A stretch of DNA of 41,293 bases from Mycobacterium scrofulaceum. Lineage in GTDB: Bacteria; Actinomycetota; Actinomycetes; Mycobacteriales; Mycobacteriaceae. Positions 24,655-33,485 of this stretch are shown here, piece after piece. Positions within the stretch are counted from its first letter, which is position 1. Each line of letters starts with the position of its first letter. The notes under the pieces were generated by a model, which saw only the letters and a list, made by a program, of their open reading frames with translations, made no database searches and was not told the DNA's origin. The stretch is taken from the NCBI RefSeq assembly GCF_001667885.1, contig NZ_LZJW01000028.1, positions 1 through 41,293 of the forward strand, read 5' to 3'. A program made the translations under genes and the position numbers.

Positions 24655-25446
24655 ATGACGAACATCGTGGTCCTGATCAAGCAGGTCCCAGACACCTGGT
24701 CCGAGCGCAAGCTGAACGACGGCGACTACACGCTGGACCGCGAGGCCGCCGATGCAGTGCTGGACGAGATCAACGAGCGCGCCGTCGAAGAGGCCCTGCA
24801 GATCCGCGAGCGGGAGGGCGGCGAGGGATCGGTCACGGTGCTGACCGCCGGTCCCGAACGCGCCACCGAGGCGATCCGCAAGGCGCTGTCGATGGGAGCC
24901 GACAAGGCCGTGCACCTCAAGGACGACGGCATGCACGGTTCCTGCGTGGTGCAAACCGCGTGGGCGCTGGCGCGCGCGCTGGGCACCATCGAGGGCACCG
25001 AGCTGGTCATCGCCGGCAACGAGTCCACCGACGGCTCCGGCGGCGCGGTGCCGGCGATCATCGCCGAGTACCTCGGCCTGCCGCAGCTGACCCACCTGCG
25101 CAAGCTGTCGATCGAGGGCGGCAAGGTCACCGGCGAGCGCGAGACCGACGACGGCGTGTTCTCGCTGGAGGCCTCGCTGCCCGCGGTGGTGAGCGTGACC
25201 GAGAAGATCAACGAGCCGCGCTTCCCCTCCTTCAAGGGCATCATGGCCGCCAAGAAGAAAGAGGTCACGGTGCTGACGCTGGCCGAAATCGGCGTCGAAA
25301 GCGACGAGGTCGGGCTGGACAACGCCGGGTCGACGGTGCTGTCGTCGACGCCGAAGCCGCCGAAGACCGCGGGCGAGAAGGTCACCGACGAGGGCGAGGG
25401 CGGCAACCAGATCTCCCAGTACCTCGTGGCCCAGAAGATCATCTAG
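24655..25446 (+). CDS. etfB: Electron transfer flavoprotein beta subunit
   Basis: 263 aa. It opens MTNIVVLIKQVPDTWSERKL, the standard EtfB start, and has the AMP/nucleotide-binding region VIAGNESTDGSGGAVPAIIA and the recognition loop LPQLTHLRKLSIEGGKV. With EtfA it carries electrons from acyl-CoA and other flavin dehydrogenases to the membrane quinone pool. The mycobacterial name is fixA. GGAGG lies upstream of the ATG, a little far (13 nt). etfA follows 39 bp after the stop. Confidence 0.95.
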   Translation: MTNIVVLIKQVPDTWSERKLNDGDYTLDREAADAVLDEINERAVEEALQIREREGGEGSVTVLTAGPERATEAIRKALSMGADKAVHLKDDGMHGSCVVQTAWALARALGTIEGTELVIAGNESTDGSGGAVPAIIAEYLGLPQLTHLRKLSIEGGKVTGERETDDGVFSLEASLPAVVSVTEKINEPRFPSFKGIMAAKKKEVTVLTLAEIGVESDEVGLDNAGSTVLSSTPKPPKTAGEKVTDEGEGGNQISQYLVAQKII

Positions 25447-25485
25447 ACGAGCACCCATCCCACAGACGAGAAGAGCGAAGAAACC

Positions 25486-26442
25486 ATGGCTGAAGTTTTG
25501 GTGCTCGTTGAGCACGCCGAAGGCGCCCTGAAGAAGGTCACCTCCGAACTGATCACCGCCGCCCGCGCGCTGGGCGACCCGGCCGCCGTCGTGGTCGGCA
25601 AGCCGGGCACGGCCGAGCCGCTGGTCGAGGGCCTCAAGGAGGCGGGTGCCGCCAAGATCTACGTCGCCGAGTCCGACGACGCCGAGAACTACCTGATCAC
25701 CCCGGTGGTCGACGTGCTGGCCTCGCTGGCCGAGTCGAACGCGCCCGCGGCCGTGCTGCTGTCGGCCAACGCCGACGGCAAGGAGGTCGCCGGCCGGCTG
25801 GCGGCCCGGATCGGGTCCGGCCTGCTGGTCGACGTGGTCGGCGTCCAGGAGGGCAACAAGTTCGTGCACTCCATCTTCGGTGGCGCGTTCACCGTCGAGG
25901 CGCAGGCCAACGGCGACACCCCGGTGGTCACGGTGCGTGGCGGCGCCATCGACGCCGAGCCGCAGGCCGGCGCGGGGGAGCAGGTCACCGTCGAGGTGCC
26001 CGCCGCCGCCGAGAACGCCACCAAGATCACCGCGCGCGAGCCGGCGGTCGCCGGCGACCGTCCGGAGCTGACGGAGGCCACCATCGTGGTGTCCGGCGGT
26101 CGCGGCGTGGGCAGCGCGGACAACTTCCACGTGGTCGAGGAGCTGGCCGACTCGCTGGGCGGCGCCGTCGGCGCGTCGCGGGCCGCGGTCGACTCCGGCT
26201 ACTACCCGGGCCAGTTCCAGGTCGGCCAGACCGGTAAGACGGTGTCGCCGCAGCTGTACATCGCGCTGGGCATCTCCGGGGCCATCCAGCACCGCGCGGG
26301 CATGCAGACGTCCAAGACGATCGTCGCGGTCAACAAGGACGAAGAGGCGCCGATCTTCGAGATCGCCGACTACGGCGTGGTGGGCGACCTGTTCAAGGTC
26401 GCCCCGCAGCTGACCGACGCCATCAAGCAGCGCAAGGGCTGA
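25486..26442 (+). CDS. etfA: Electron transfer flavoprotein alpha subunit
   Basis: 318 aa. The C-terminal FAD domain is clear: [58 protein letters not shown] and [19 protein letters not shown]. It binds FAD and partners EtfB. The mycobacterial name is fixB. The stop is followed 13 bp later by a strong hairpin that probably ends the etfBA transcript. Confidence 0.95.
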   Translation: MAEVLVLVEHAEGALKKVTSELITAARALGDPAAVVVGKPGTAEPLVEGLKEAGAAKIYVAESDDAENYLITPVVDVLASLAESNAPAAVLLSANADGKEVAGRLAARIGSGLLVDVVGVQEGNKFVHSIFGGAFTVEAQANGDTPVVTVRGGAIDAEPQAGAGEQVTVEVPAAAENATKITAREPAVAGDRPELTEATIVVSGGRGVGSADNFHVVEELADSLGGAVGASRAAVDSGYYPGQFQVGQTGKTVSPQLYIALGISGAIQHRAGMQTSKTIVAVNKDEEAPIFEIADYGVVGDLFKVAPQLTDAIKQRKG

Positions 26443-26455
26443 GTCTTCGACCCGG

Positions 26456-26485
26456 GAGCCCCCGACGCCACGGTGTCGGGGGCTC
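26456..26485. terminator. Strong hairpin between convergent etfA and SRPBCC genes
   Basis: GAGCCCCCGAC (26456-26466) pairs perfectly over 11 bp with GTCGGGGGCTC (26475-26485) around an 8-nt loop. It lies 13 bp after the etfA stop and 16 bp before the convergent SRPBCC stop, so it can serve both strands. There is no U-tract, as often in mycobacteria. Confidence 0.75.
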
Positions 26486-26501
26486 TCGCGCATCACGGCG
26501 G

Positions 26502-26900
26502 CTATCGCGCCGCGGTCGCCATCGCGTCGATGCGCCGCAACGCGATTGCCAGCACCGAGACATAGGGCGCCGCCCACCACGGCGCGGCCATGCCGACCCG
26601 CGATCCCTCGCCCACCGGGTCCACCCAGTGGCGCGTCGCGGGGACGCCTGCCACCCGCCAGGCCCAGTGCCGGCCCGGCTCGAAGTCGGTCACGACGAAC
26701 GGGGCCGGAACCAAGAGCGACGTCTGGACCACGCCCGTCGCGCCCAATGCCAGTTCGGTGTGCGGTTCGTCGAGGCGGGCGCCCCGGGTCGTCGGACCCC
26801 ACTTCGGCCACGCGTCCAGGTCGACCAGTAGCTCCCACACCGCCGACGGCGGCGCCGCGACCGTGCGGTCGACCGTGAGCATGAGGCCGCCGCCCATCAC
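26502..26900 (-). CDS. SRPBCC (polyketide cyclase/START-like) family protein
   Basis: 132 aa with an SRPBCC signature: VDRTVAAPPSAVWELLVDLD then AWPKWGP near the start, VVTDFEPGRHWAWRV in the middle and a C-terminal helix (YVSVLAIALRRIDAMA). These helix-grip proteins bind hydrophobic ligands. The ligand is unknown. The GTG at 26900 overlaps the photolyase stop (GTGA); the next codon is ATG, which could be the real start. It is translationally coupled to the photolyase, so it may assist it or act on a light-related metabolite, but that is speculative. Confidence 0.8.
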   Translation of the reverse strand: MMGGGLMLTVDRTVAAPPSAVWELLVDLDAWPKWGPTTRGARLDEPHTELALGATGVVQTSLLVPAPFVVTDFEPGRHWAWRVAGVPATRHWVDPVGEGSRVGMAAPWWAAPYVSVLAIALRRIDAMATAAR

Positions 26901-28444
26901 GGCGCCGACCGCCCGAGTCGGCGCTGTTGCCCGACGACCTCGTCCAGATCGGTGAGCCGGCGCAGCCCGGCGAGCGGTTGGCTCATCCGCCGGTTGCCCG
27001 CGAGGTGCTGCTTGTTGCGGTCAAGGAACCACCAGTAGCCACCCGTGTACGGGCAGGCCCGCTCGCCGACCCGCTCCGTCGGCCGGTAGGGGCAGCGGCC
27101 GCAGTAATCGCTCATCCGGTTGATGTACGCGCCGCCCGCGGCATACGGCTTGGTCGCCATCAGCCCGCCGTCGGCGTGTTGGGACATGCCGACGACGTTG
27201 GCCACCATCACCCAGTCGTAGCCGTCGACGAAGCAGCGGTGGAACCAGTCGGTGACCGCGGCGGGCTTCCAGCCGCGCTGCAGCGCGTAGTTGGACAGCA
27301 CCATCAATCGCGGAATGTGATGAACCCAGCCGTGATCGCGCACTTGGGCCAGGACGTCTTTGAGGCAATGCGCGCGCACCGCGTCGGCGTTCAGCTCGGC
27401 GAACCAGTCGGGCAATTCCGCGTGCGCCCGCAGCGCGTTGCGATGGCGGTAATCCGCGCCGAAATGCCAATAGACGCCCCAGATGTAATCGCGCCACCCG
27501 ATCAGCTGGCGGATGTAACCCTCGACGCTGGCAAGCGGGGCATGCCCCGCCCGGTAGGCGTCTTCGGCGGCGTAGGCGCATTCCAACGGGTCCAGCAGGC
27601 CGAGGTTCATGGGCGCCGACAACAGGCTGTGCGCCATGAACCGATCGCCGGAGAGCATGGCGTCTTCGTGGGGACCGAAGTGCGGCAAGCGATCTCGCAG
27701 GAACACTTGGAACGCTGCGCGCGCTTCGGTTGCGGTGACGGGGAATTCGCGCGGGCCGTCGCGGCCGACGAAGGCCACGTCGCCGTCGCGTTCCCACCGG
27801 TCCAGGTCGGCGCGCACCTGCTCGTCGATCTCATCCTCTTCGGGTTGCCACGGCGCGGGCACGGGCAGGGCGTCGGCGTTCTTGGGCGCCGGTTGCCGGT
27901 TGTCGGCGTCGAAATTCCATCTGCCCCCGGCGGGTTGGTCGCCCTCCATCAGCAGATCGAACCGACGGCGCGCGTCGCGGTAGAAGTTTTCCAGCAGCAG
28001 GGTTCGTTGCCGTCCGGACCATTCCTCGAATTCGGTGCGGCCGGTGCAGAAGCCACGCCCGGGCAGCACCTCGACATCGGGGAGCGAGCGCACGAAACGA
28101 TCCGCCGCCCGCGACGTCGGCTGACACACGCTGATGCGGCCCCCGACGTGCCGCAGCGCCTCGCGATACGCCTGCGTCCGCAGAAACATGGCCTGGTCGC
28201 CGAGTTCGGCGGCGCGATGACGCAGCGCGGAGAGCACCAGGTGGGCCTTGCGCCGGTGGAACCGGCGGCGTGCGAACGCCGCCCTGGACTCGATCAGCAA
28301 CACCGGCTGGTCGGGATGGTCCAGGAAGTGCGGACCCAGCTGGTCGGCGAAGCACCACCGGCGCACGTCCGGACTCACCGGGGCCACCGGCGGAAGGCCC
28401 GCGGTGCCGCCGGGGACGCCGCCGGTCGCGAATCGGTTGGCCAC
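26897..28444 (-). CDS. Iron-sulfur bacterial cryptochrome/photolyase (PhrB-like, FeS-BCP)
   Basis: About 515 aa. The N-terminal photolyase-related domain begins VRRWCFADQLGPHFLDHPDQ. The C-terminal FAD-binding region includes EGYIRQLIGWRDYIWGVYW and WFHRCFVDGYDWVMVANVVG. Cysteines fit the [4Fe-4S] pattern of Agrobacterium PhrB: one in AHCLKDVL, then CGRC, 12 residues and a further Cys (YCGRCPYRP, ERACPY). Proteins of this class repair (6-4) photoproducts or act as photoreceptors. The start is unclear: GTG 28444 gives the usual length, but the frame stays open to 28555. It appears inserted relative to the M. tuberculosis gene order, between etfA and the Rv3027c homologue. Confidence 0.85.
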   Translation of the reverse strand: MANRFATGGVPGGTAGLPPVAPVSPDVRRWCFADQLGPHFLDHPDQPVLLIESRAAFARRRFHRRKAHLVLSALRHRAAELGDQAMFLRTQAYREALRHVGGRISVCQPTSRAADRFVRSLPDVEVLPGRGFCTGRTEFEEWSGRQRTLLLENFYRDARRRFDLLMEGDQPAGGRWNFDADNRQPAPKNADALPVPAPWQPEEDEIDEQVRADLDRWERDGDVAFVGRDGPREFPVTATEARAAFQVFLRDRLPHFGPHEDAMLSGDRFMAHSLLSAPMNLGLLDPLECAYAAEDAYRAGHAPLASVEGYIRQLIGWRDYIWGVYWHFGADYRHRNALRAHAELPDWFAELNADAVRAHCLKDVLAQVRDHGWVHHIPRLMVLSNYALQRGWKPAAVTDWFHRCFVDGYDWVMVANVVGMSQHADGGLMATKPYAAGGAYINRMSDYCGRCPYRPTERVGERACPYTGGYWWFLDRNKQHLAGNRRMSQPLAGLRRLTDLDEVVGQQRRLGRSAP

Positions 28445-28594
28445 ATGGTGACCGGCATACCCGAAATGGCGTGGCCCGATCCCTTCCGGCTGCGCGCGGC
28501 ACGGGGCCCGCATCCACATTTCGTCATCTGACGTGCACGGACACGTCACAGCCACGATGCCGACTCGCTCACCGATTGCGCAACGTTGGTTTAC

Positions 28595-29440
28595 ATGAGC
28601 ATTGCTTCTGTCCTGATCCCCAGCGACAAGCCCGACGGCGCGACGACGGCGTCGTCCGCCGGGCCCCGATACTCACTGTTGCTGTCGACCGACCCCAGCA
28701 TGATCGAGGCGGCGCAGCGGCTCCGGTACGACGTCTTCAGCAGCACGCCCGGCTTCGCGCTGCCGACCAATGACGGCGAACGACGGGATGTCGACAGGTT
28801 CGACGAGCACTGCGACCACCTGCTGGTCCGCGACGACGGCACCGGCGAGCTGGTGGGGTGTTACCGCATGCTGGCCCCGGCAGGCGCCATCGCGGCCGGG
28901 GGGCTCTACACCGCGACGGAGTTCGACATCCGCGGCTTCGACGCGCTCAGGCCGTCGCTGGTGGAGATGGGGCGCGCGGTGGTCCGCGAGGGGCACCGCA
29001 ACGGCGGCGTCGTGCTGTTGATGTGGGCGGGCATCCTGGCCTACCTGGATCGCTACGGCTACGACTATGTGACGGGCTGTGTGTCGGTGCCGATCGGCGG
29101 AGATTCCGAAGCCCCCGCTAGCCAGCTTCGCGGGGTCCGCGACTTCGTCCTCAGCCGTCATGCGGCGCCGCCGCAGTACCGGGTCCGTCCGCACCGGCCG
29201 GTGGTGGTCGACGGGCGGCCGCTCGACCAGATTCCGGCGCCCGCGCGTCCGGCGATCCCACCGCTGATGCGCGGCTACCTGCGGCTGGGCGCTCAGGCGT
29301 GCGGCGAGCCCGCGCACGACCCCGACTTCGGGGTGGGCGATTTCTGTGTCCTACTGGAAAAGCAGCGCGCCGATACGCGATATCTGAAGCGGCTGCGCTC
29401 GGTCTCGGCCGCGTCGCAGCTGGCCGGCGGCGACCGATGA
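28595..29440 (+). CDS. GNAT-type N-acyltransferase, OlsB/hemolysin-like (Rv3027c-like)
   Basis: 281 aa. It has the acyl-ACP-using GNAT layout: EAAQRLRYDVFSSTPGF, then DRFDEHCDHLLVRDDGTGEL, VGCYRMLAP, GGLYTATEFDIRGFD and EMGRAVVREGHRNGGVVLLM. In OlsB this fold transfers a 3-hydroxyacyl group to ornithine. The next gene, overlapping by 4 bp, is a PlsC-type acyltransferase, the same pair (OlsB then OlsA) that makes ornithine lipids in other bacteria. I chose ATG 28595 because the three upstream codons (MVY) are poorly placed. No Shine-Dalgarno site is visible. Confidence 0.8.
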   Translation: MSIASVLIPSDKPDGATTASSAGPRYSLLLSTDPSMIEAAQRLRYDVFSSTPGFALPTNDGERRDVDRFDEHCDHLLVRDDGTGELVGCYRMLAPAGAIAAGGLYTATEFDIRGFDALRPSLVEMGRAVVREGHRNGGVVLLMWAGILAYLDRYGYDYVTGCVSVPIGGDSEAPASQLRGVRDFVLSRHAAPPQYRVRPHRPVVVDGRPLDQIPAPARPAIPPLMRGYLRLGAQACGEPAHDPDFGVGDFCVLLEKQRADTRYLKRLRSVSAASQLAGGDR

Positions 29441-30342
29441 GCGCTCCCGCCCGCACCGGGCACTCCTGGTTACCGCGCGCATCGTGCGACGCCCGCTGTG
29501 TGCGCGTCGGCGACGTGGCCGGGTCGCCGGGGCTGTTGGTGGCGCTGCGCGTGACGCTTCGCGTCATGCTGGCGCTGCTGCTGGCGCCCGGAGTGGCGCT
29601 GCTGGCGGTACCGCTGCCCGGCCGGACGCGCGTGCAGCGCGTCTACTGCCGGATGGTGTTGCGCTGCTTCGGAATTCGGATCACGGTCACGGGCAGCCCG
29701 ATTCGCAACCTGAGCGGGGTCCTGGTGGTCAGCCCGCACATGTCGTGGCTGGACGTCTTCGCCATCGGCTCGGTGTTGCCCGGGTCGTTCGTCGCCCGGG
29801 CCGACATGTTCACCGGGCCCGCCACCGGAATCGTGGCCCGCATCTTGAAGATCATCCCGATCGAGCGCGCCAGCCTACGGCGACTGCCCGCGGTGGTGGA
29901 CGCCGTCGCCCGCCGGCTGGGCGCGGGCCAGACCGTCGTGTGCTTCCCGGAGGGCACCACCTGGTGCGGCGCGCCCGGCGACGATCCCGGCCGCGCGGCG
30001 GCCGCGACTGCGGGCGGGCAGCCGCACCGGGGCCGGGGGGCGTTCTATCCGGCGATGTTCCAGGCCGCGATCGACGCGGGCCGTCCTGTGCAGCCGCTGC
30101 GGCTGACGTACCACCACGTCGACGGCAGCGTCTCGACCGTGCCCGCTTTCGTCGGCGACGAGACGCTGCTGGGCTCCATCCGCAGGCTGCTGACCGTGCG
30201 CCGCACCCTGGCGCGGGTGCACGTCGAGTCCCTGCAGCTCCCGGGGACCGATCGGCGGGCCTTGGCGAGCCGCTGCCAGTCGGTGGTGGGCGTGGGCACG
30301 GCCCGGTCCGCCGGTCGCGGGTCCATGCTGGTGGCCTCCTAG
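29437..30342 (+). CDS. PlsC/OlsA-like 1-acyl lysolipid acyltransferase (Rv3026c-like)
   Basis: 301 aa. An N-terminal hydrophobic segment (residues about 36-62) anchors the enzyme. The acyltransferase blocks are present: HMSWLD (H-x4-D catalytic motif) in VVSPHMSWLDVFAIG and FPEGTTW in VVCFPEGTTWCG. It acylates a lysolipid such as lysophosphatidate or a lyso-ornithine lipid; coupling to the GNAT gene by ATGA overlap favours working on its product. Downstream lies a tandem repeat and then iscS. Confidence 0.85.
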   Translation: MSAPARTGHSWLPRASCDARCVRVGDVAGSPGLLVALRVTLRVMLALLLAPGVALLAVPLPGRTRVQRVYCRMVLRCFGIRITVTGSPIRNLSGVLVVSPHMSWLDVFAIGSVLPGSFVARADMFTGPATGIVARILKIIPIERASLRRLPAVVDAVARRLGAGQTVVCFPEGTTWCGAPGDDPGRAAAATAGGQPHRGRGAFYPAMFQAAIDAGRPVQPLRLTYHHVDGSVSTVPAFVGDETLLGSIRRLLTVRRTLARVHVESLQLPGTDRRALASRCQSVVGVGTARSAGRGSMLVAS

Positions 30343-30349
30343 CCAGGTG

Positions 30350-30452
30350 GTGGCGACCCGCGGCGCCCGGCTTCGCCGCGCTTGCGATCACCACGGAACC
30401 TGATCGTGGCGACCCGCGGCGCCCGGCTTCGCCGCGCTTGCGATCACCACGG
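30350..30452. repeat. Two tandem copies of a 47-bp GC-rich palindromic element
   Basis: Bases 30350-30396 and 30406-30452 are identical 47-bp units spaced 56 bp apart. Each begins GTGGCGACCCGC and ends GCGATCACCACGG, so the ends are imperfect inverted repeats (GTGGTGATCGC against GTGGCGACCCGC) and the middle is hairpin-prone. Such REP-like intergenic elements occur in mycobacteria. Placed between plsC-like and iscS, it could end the upstream transcript. It extends the apparent reading frame in front of iscS but is not coding. Confidence 0.85.
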
Positions 30453-30476
30453 GTCAAAGGCCCTTAGACCTGCCGG

Positions 30477-30482
30477 TATCGT
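30477..30482 (+). promoter_or_regulatory. Predicted -10 box of iscS
   Basis: TATCGT ends 10 nt before the iscS ATG, directly after the tandem repeat, giving a very short leader. The box matches the TAnnnT pattern used by other genes in this window. No clear -35. Confidence 0.4.
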
Positions 30483-30492
30483 GGGTCAAGTC

Positions 30493-31671
30493 ATGGTCTA
30501 CCTGGATCACGCCGCTACCACGCCGATGCACCCCGCCGCCGTCGAGGCGATGACGGCGGTGCTGGGCACGCCCGGCAACGCCTCCTCGCTGCACACCAGC
30601 GGCCGGTCGGCGCGGCGGCGCGTCGAGGAGTCGCGGGAGCTGATCGCCGACAGGCTGGGCGCCCGCCCGTCGGAGGTCATCTTCACCGGCGGCGGGACCG
30701 AGAGCGACAACCTGGCCGTCAAGGGCATCTACTGGGCCCGCCGCGACGCGGAACCGCGCCATCGGCGCATCATCACCAGTGAAGTCGAGCACCACGCCGT
30801 CCTGGATTCGGTCAATTGGCTCGCCGAGCACGAAGGCGCCGAGGTGACGTGGCTGCCGACCGCCGCCGACGGCTCGGTGTCGGCGGCCGCGCTGCGCGAG
30901 GCGCTGCGCAACCACGACGACGTAGCGCTGGTTTCGGTGATGTGGGCCAACAACGAGGTCGGCACCGTGATGCCGGCCGCCGAGCTCGCCGCCGTCGCGG
31001 CCGAATTCGGGGTCCCGATGCACAGCGACGCCGTGCAGGCGGTGGGTCAGTTACCGGTGGACTTCGCCGCCAGCGGGCTCTCGGCGATGAGCGTGGCCGC
31101 GCACAAGTTCGGTGGCCCGCCCGGCGTGGGCGCCTTACTGATCCGCCGCGACGTGACGTGCGTGCCCCTGGCGCACGGCGGCGGGCAGGAACGCGACATT
31201 CGCTCCGGCACGGCCGACGTCGCCGGTGCGGTCGGCATGGCGGCCGCGGCCCGAATCGCGGTGGACGGGATCGAGGCCAACAGCGCACGGCTGCGGGCCC
31301 TGCGGGATCGCCTGATCGACGGGGTGCTCGCCGGCATCGAGGACGTCACGCTCAACGGTGCGCGCGACCCGCAGCGCCTGCCGGGCAACGCGCACTTCAC
31401 GTTCCGCGGCTGCGAAGGTGACGCGCTGCTGATGCTTCTGGACGCCAACGGCATCGAGTGTTCGACCGGATCGGCGTGCACCGCGGGCGTCGCGCAGCCG
31501 TCGCACGTGCTGCTCGCGATGGGTGCCGACCCGGCCAGCGCCCGCGGGTCTCTGCGAATGTCGCTGGGGCACACGAGTGTTGACGCCGATGTCGATGCCG
31601 TGCTGCGGGTGCTGCCGGCGGCCGTGGACCGGGCGCGCCGGGCCGCCCTGGCCGCTGCGGGGGCTCCCTAA
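30493..31671 (+). CDS. iscS: Cysteine desulfurase
   Basis: 392 aa, the size of mycobacterial IscS. It opens [20 protein letters not shown]. The PLP lysine is in [18 protein letters not shown], and the mobile catalytic Cys is in [11 protein letters not shown]. The enzyme takes sulfur from cysteine for Fe-S clusters and for tRNA thiolation. The tRNA thiolase MnmA follows directly, with the GTG of mnmA immediately after the iscS stop, so the pair forms a sulfur-relay operon. A longer frame upstream runs through the repeat and is rejected. Confidence 0.95.
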   Translation: MVYLDHAATTPMHPAAVEAMTAVLGTPGNASSLHTSGRSARRRVEESRELIADRLGARPSEVIFTGGGTESDNLAVKGIYWARRDAEPRHRRIITSEVEHHAVLDSVNWLAEHEGAEVTWLPTAADGSVSAAALREALRNHDDVALVSVMWANNEVGTVMPAAELAAVAAEFGVPMHSDAVQAVGQLPVDFAASGLSAMSVAAHKFGGPPGVGALLIRRDVTCVPLAHGGGQERDIRSGTADVAGAVGMAAAARIAVDGIEANSARLRALRDRLIDGVLAGIEDVTLNGARDPQRLPGNAHFTFRGCEGDALLMLLDANGIECSTGSACTAGVAQPSHVLLAMGADPASARGSLRMSLGHTSVDADVDAVLRVLPAAVDRARRAALAAAGAP

Positions 31672-32748
31672 GTGAAGGTCCTCGCCGCGATGAGCGGTGG
31701 CGTCGACTCGTCGGTCGCCGCCGCCCGCATGGTCGATGCGGGGCACGACGTGGTGGGCGTGCACCTGGCGTTGTCGACCGCGCCCGGCACCCTGCGCACC
31801 GGCTCACGCGGGTGCTGTTCGAAAGAGGACGCCTCGGACGCCGGCCGCGTCGCCGATGTGCTCGGAATACCTTTCTACGTCTGGGATTTCGCCGAGAGGT
31901 TCCAAGCGGACGTGATCGACGACTTCGTGTCGTCGTACGCGCGCGGCGAGACGCCCAACCCCTGCGTGCGGTGCAATCAGCGGATCAAGTTCTCGGCGCT
32001 GTCCGCGAAGGCCCTCGCGCTGGGCTTCGACACCGTGGCCACCGGCCACTACGCGAGGCTCTCCGGCGGGCGGCTGCGCCGCGCGGTCGATCCGGACAAG
32101 GATCAGTCGTACGTGCTGGCCGTGCTGACCGCCGAGCAGCTGCGCCACGCCACGTTCCCGATCGGGGACACCCCCAAGGCGCAGATTCGCGCCGAGGCCG
32201 CGCGGCGCGGCCTCGCGGTCGCCGAAAAGCCGGACAGCCATGATATTTGCTTCATCCCGTCCGGGAACACCCGCGCGTTCCTGGGCGAGCGCATCGCGGT
32301 GCGCCGCGGCACCGTCGTCGGCGCCGACGGCGCGGTGCTCGCCGAACACGACGGGGTGCACGGATTCACCATCGGCCAGCGCAAGGGCCTGGGCATCGGC
32401 GGGCCGGGGCCCGACGGGGGCCCGCGGTACGTGACGGCCATCGATGCCGAGACCGCGACCGTTCGGGTGGGTCAGGCGGCCGATCTCGACGTGCGCGAGT
32501 TGCGCGGGCGGGAACCGGTTTTCACGACGGGCACCTCGCCGTCGGGCCCCATCGAGTGCGCGGTTCAGGTGCGCGCGCACGGTGAAACCGCCGATGCGGT
32601 CGCGGAGTTGGTCGGCGACGAGCTCGTCGTGCGGTTACGCGCGCCGCTGCGGGGCGTCGCGCGCGGCCAGACGCTGGTGCTCTACCGACCCGACCCGGAC
32701 GGCGACGAGGTGCTCGGCAGCGCCACCATCGCCGGCACCGCGCGCTAG
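31672..32748 (+). CDS. mnmA: tRNA-specific 2-thiouridylase MnmA (TrmU)
   Basis: 358 aa. The PP-loop is [17 protein letters not shown]. The first active-site Cys lies in [12 protein letters not shown] and the second in [24 protein letters not shown] begins the C-terminal barrel. It installs s2U at the wobble position of tRNA for Lys, Glu and Gln, using sulfur from IscS. The start GTG follows the iscS stop without a gap. Its stop shares the four bases CTAG with the convergent LpqA-like gene. Confidence 0.95.
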   Translation: MKVLAAMSGGVDSSVAAARMVDAGHDVVGVHLALSTAPGTLRTGSRGCCSKEDASDAGRVADVLGIPFYVWDFAERFQADVIDDFVSSYARGETPNPCVRCNQRIKFSALSAKALALGFDTVATGHYARLSGGRLRRAVDPDKDQSYVLAVLTAEQLRHATFPIGDTPKAQIRAEAARRGLAVAEKPDSHDICFIPSGNTRAFLGERIAVRRGTVVGADGAVLAEHDGVHGFTIGQRKGLGIGGPGPDGGPRYVTAIDAETATVRVGQAADLDVRELRGREPVFTTGTSPSGPIECAVQVRAHGETADAVAELVGDELVVRLRAPLRGVARGQTLVLYRPDPDGDEVLGSATIAGTAR

Positions 32749-33389
32749 GCCGGCATGTTCGCGACGATGTTCGTCATCACGATGTCGGACACCGATTGCG
32801 CGAAGCCGCAGAAGGTGACCTCCACAATCGCGACCGATCGCAGCCGGTAGTCGCGGCCGCAGCCACCCGGGCGCAGGTGCAGCGAGGCGGCGTCGGACTT
32901 CCAGTCGCCGACGTATTGCTGGCCGGCCGAGCCGTTCGCGCAATCGCCCACCGTGCTCACCAACGCCCCGAAGGCGCGACGCGCCGTGTCGGCATCCCGG
33001 TAGGCCGCAGCCCCCTCGGAGATCAACGCGCCGTCGGGCGGGTCTTGGAAGGTCGTCTTGTGGAACTCTTCGATGTCGGGCCCGAACGTCGCCGTCTCGG
33101 CGTAGATGAACCGGCATTCCCGCGGCGTGGTGTCCGCGAGGGCGTCGATGTCCACCGGGCTGGTGCCGTCCATCGAGGGAATGATCGTCAGGTGTTCGCC
33201 CGCGCCGGTGATCGCGCGCATCCGCGACTGGTCCAACAGAATCGTGTCGACGTTGACGCCCTGCACCGCCCTCCGGGGAGCGCCGGATTCGGCCACCGCC
33301 GCACCGTCGACCATCCGGGTGCACGCCGCAGCCAGCACCGTGGCCCCGCACAACAGCAGCGGCCGTGCCAATCCCGCCATCCGTGACAC
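32745..33389 (-). CDS. LpqA-like lipoprotein with PknH-type extracellular sensor domain
   Basis: 214 aa. Signal peptide with the lipobox LAAAC (lipidated Cys23). The mature region resembles the PknH-like extracellular sensor domain: [37 protein letters not shown]-type cysteines ([10 protein letters not shown]), and [20 protein letters not shown]. The cysteines probably form two disulfides. I chose GTG 33389 because GAAGGG lies about 8-9 bp upstream; ATG 33380 is the alternative. In M. tuberculosis Rv3016 (LpqA) occupies the same place near ligA. Ligand and function unknown. Confidence 0.8.
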   Translation of the reverse strand: MSRMAGLARPLLLCGATVLAAACTRMVDGAAVAESGAPRRAVQGVNVDTILLDQSRMRAITGAGEHLTIIPSMDGTSPVDIDALADTTPRECRFIYAETATFGPDIEEFHKTTFQDPPDGALISEGAAAYRDADTARRAFGALVSTVGDCANGSAGQQYVGDWKSDAASLHLRPGGCGRDYRLRSVAIVEVTFCGFAQSVSDIVMTNIVANMPA

Positions 33390-33472
33390 GCTTCGCACCC
33401 TTCTTGCGTTGAACCTACCGTGCCGCGGCGCGGCAGACACCCCTGCCCACCGGCGGGTTGGGTGACGTCGAA

Positions 33473-33478
33473 TACGGT
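33473..33478 (+). promoter_or_regulatory. -10 box of leaderless Rv3015c-like gene
   Basis: TACGGT lies 7 nt before the GTG at 33486, the spacing of a leaderless start in mycobacteria. This also supports that GTG over the longer open frame. Confidence 0.5.
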
Positions 33479-33485
33479 TGGCCCG

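Noticed and set aside
24487..26838. 783-codon minus-strand open frame
   Set aside because: It is antisense to etfB and etfA, which are well-conserved proteins. The composition (Gly, Asp, Leu, His repeats) is that of an antisense shadow.
30350..30452. The repeat pair as a CRISPR array
   Set aside because: There are only two copies with a 9-bp spacer and no cas genes; the unit is a 47-bp palindromic element.
30382..30492. Longer start for iscS through the tandem repeat
   Set aside because: The extension translates the repeat element itself; the standard IscS start [11 protein letters not shown] is at 30493 with a -10 box just upstream.
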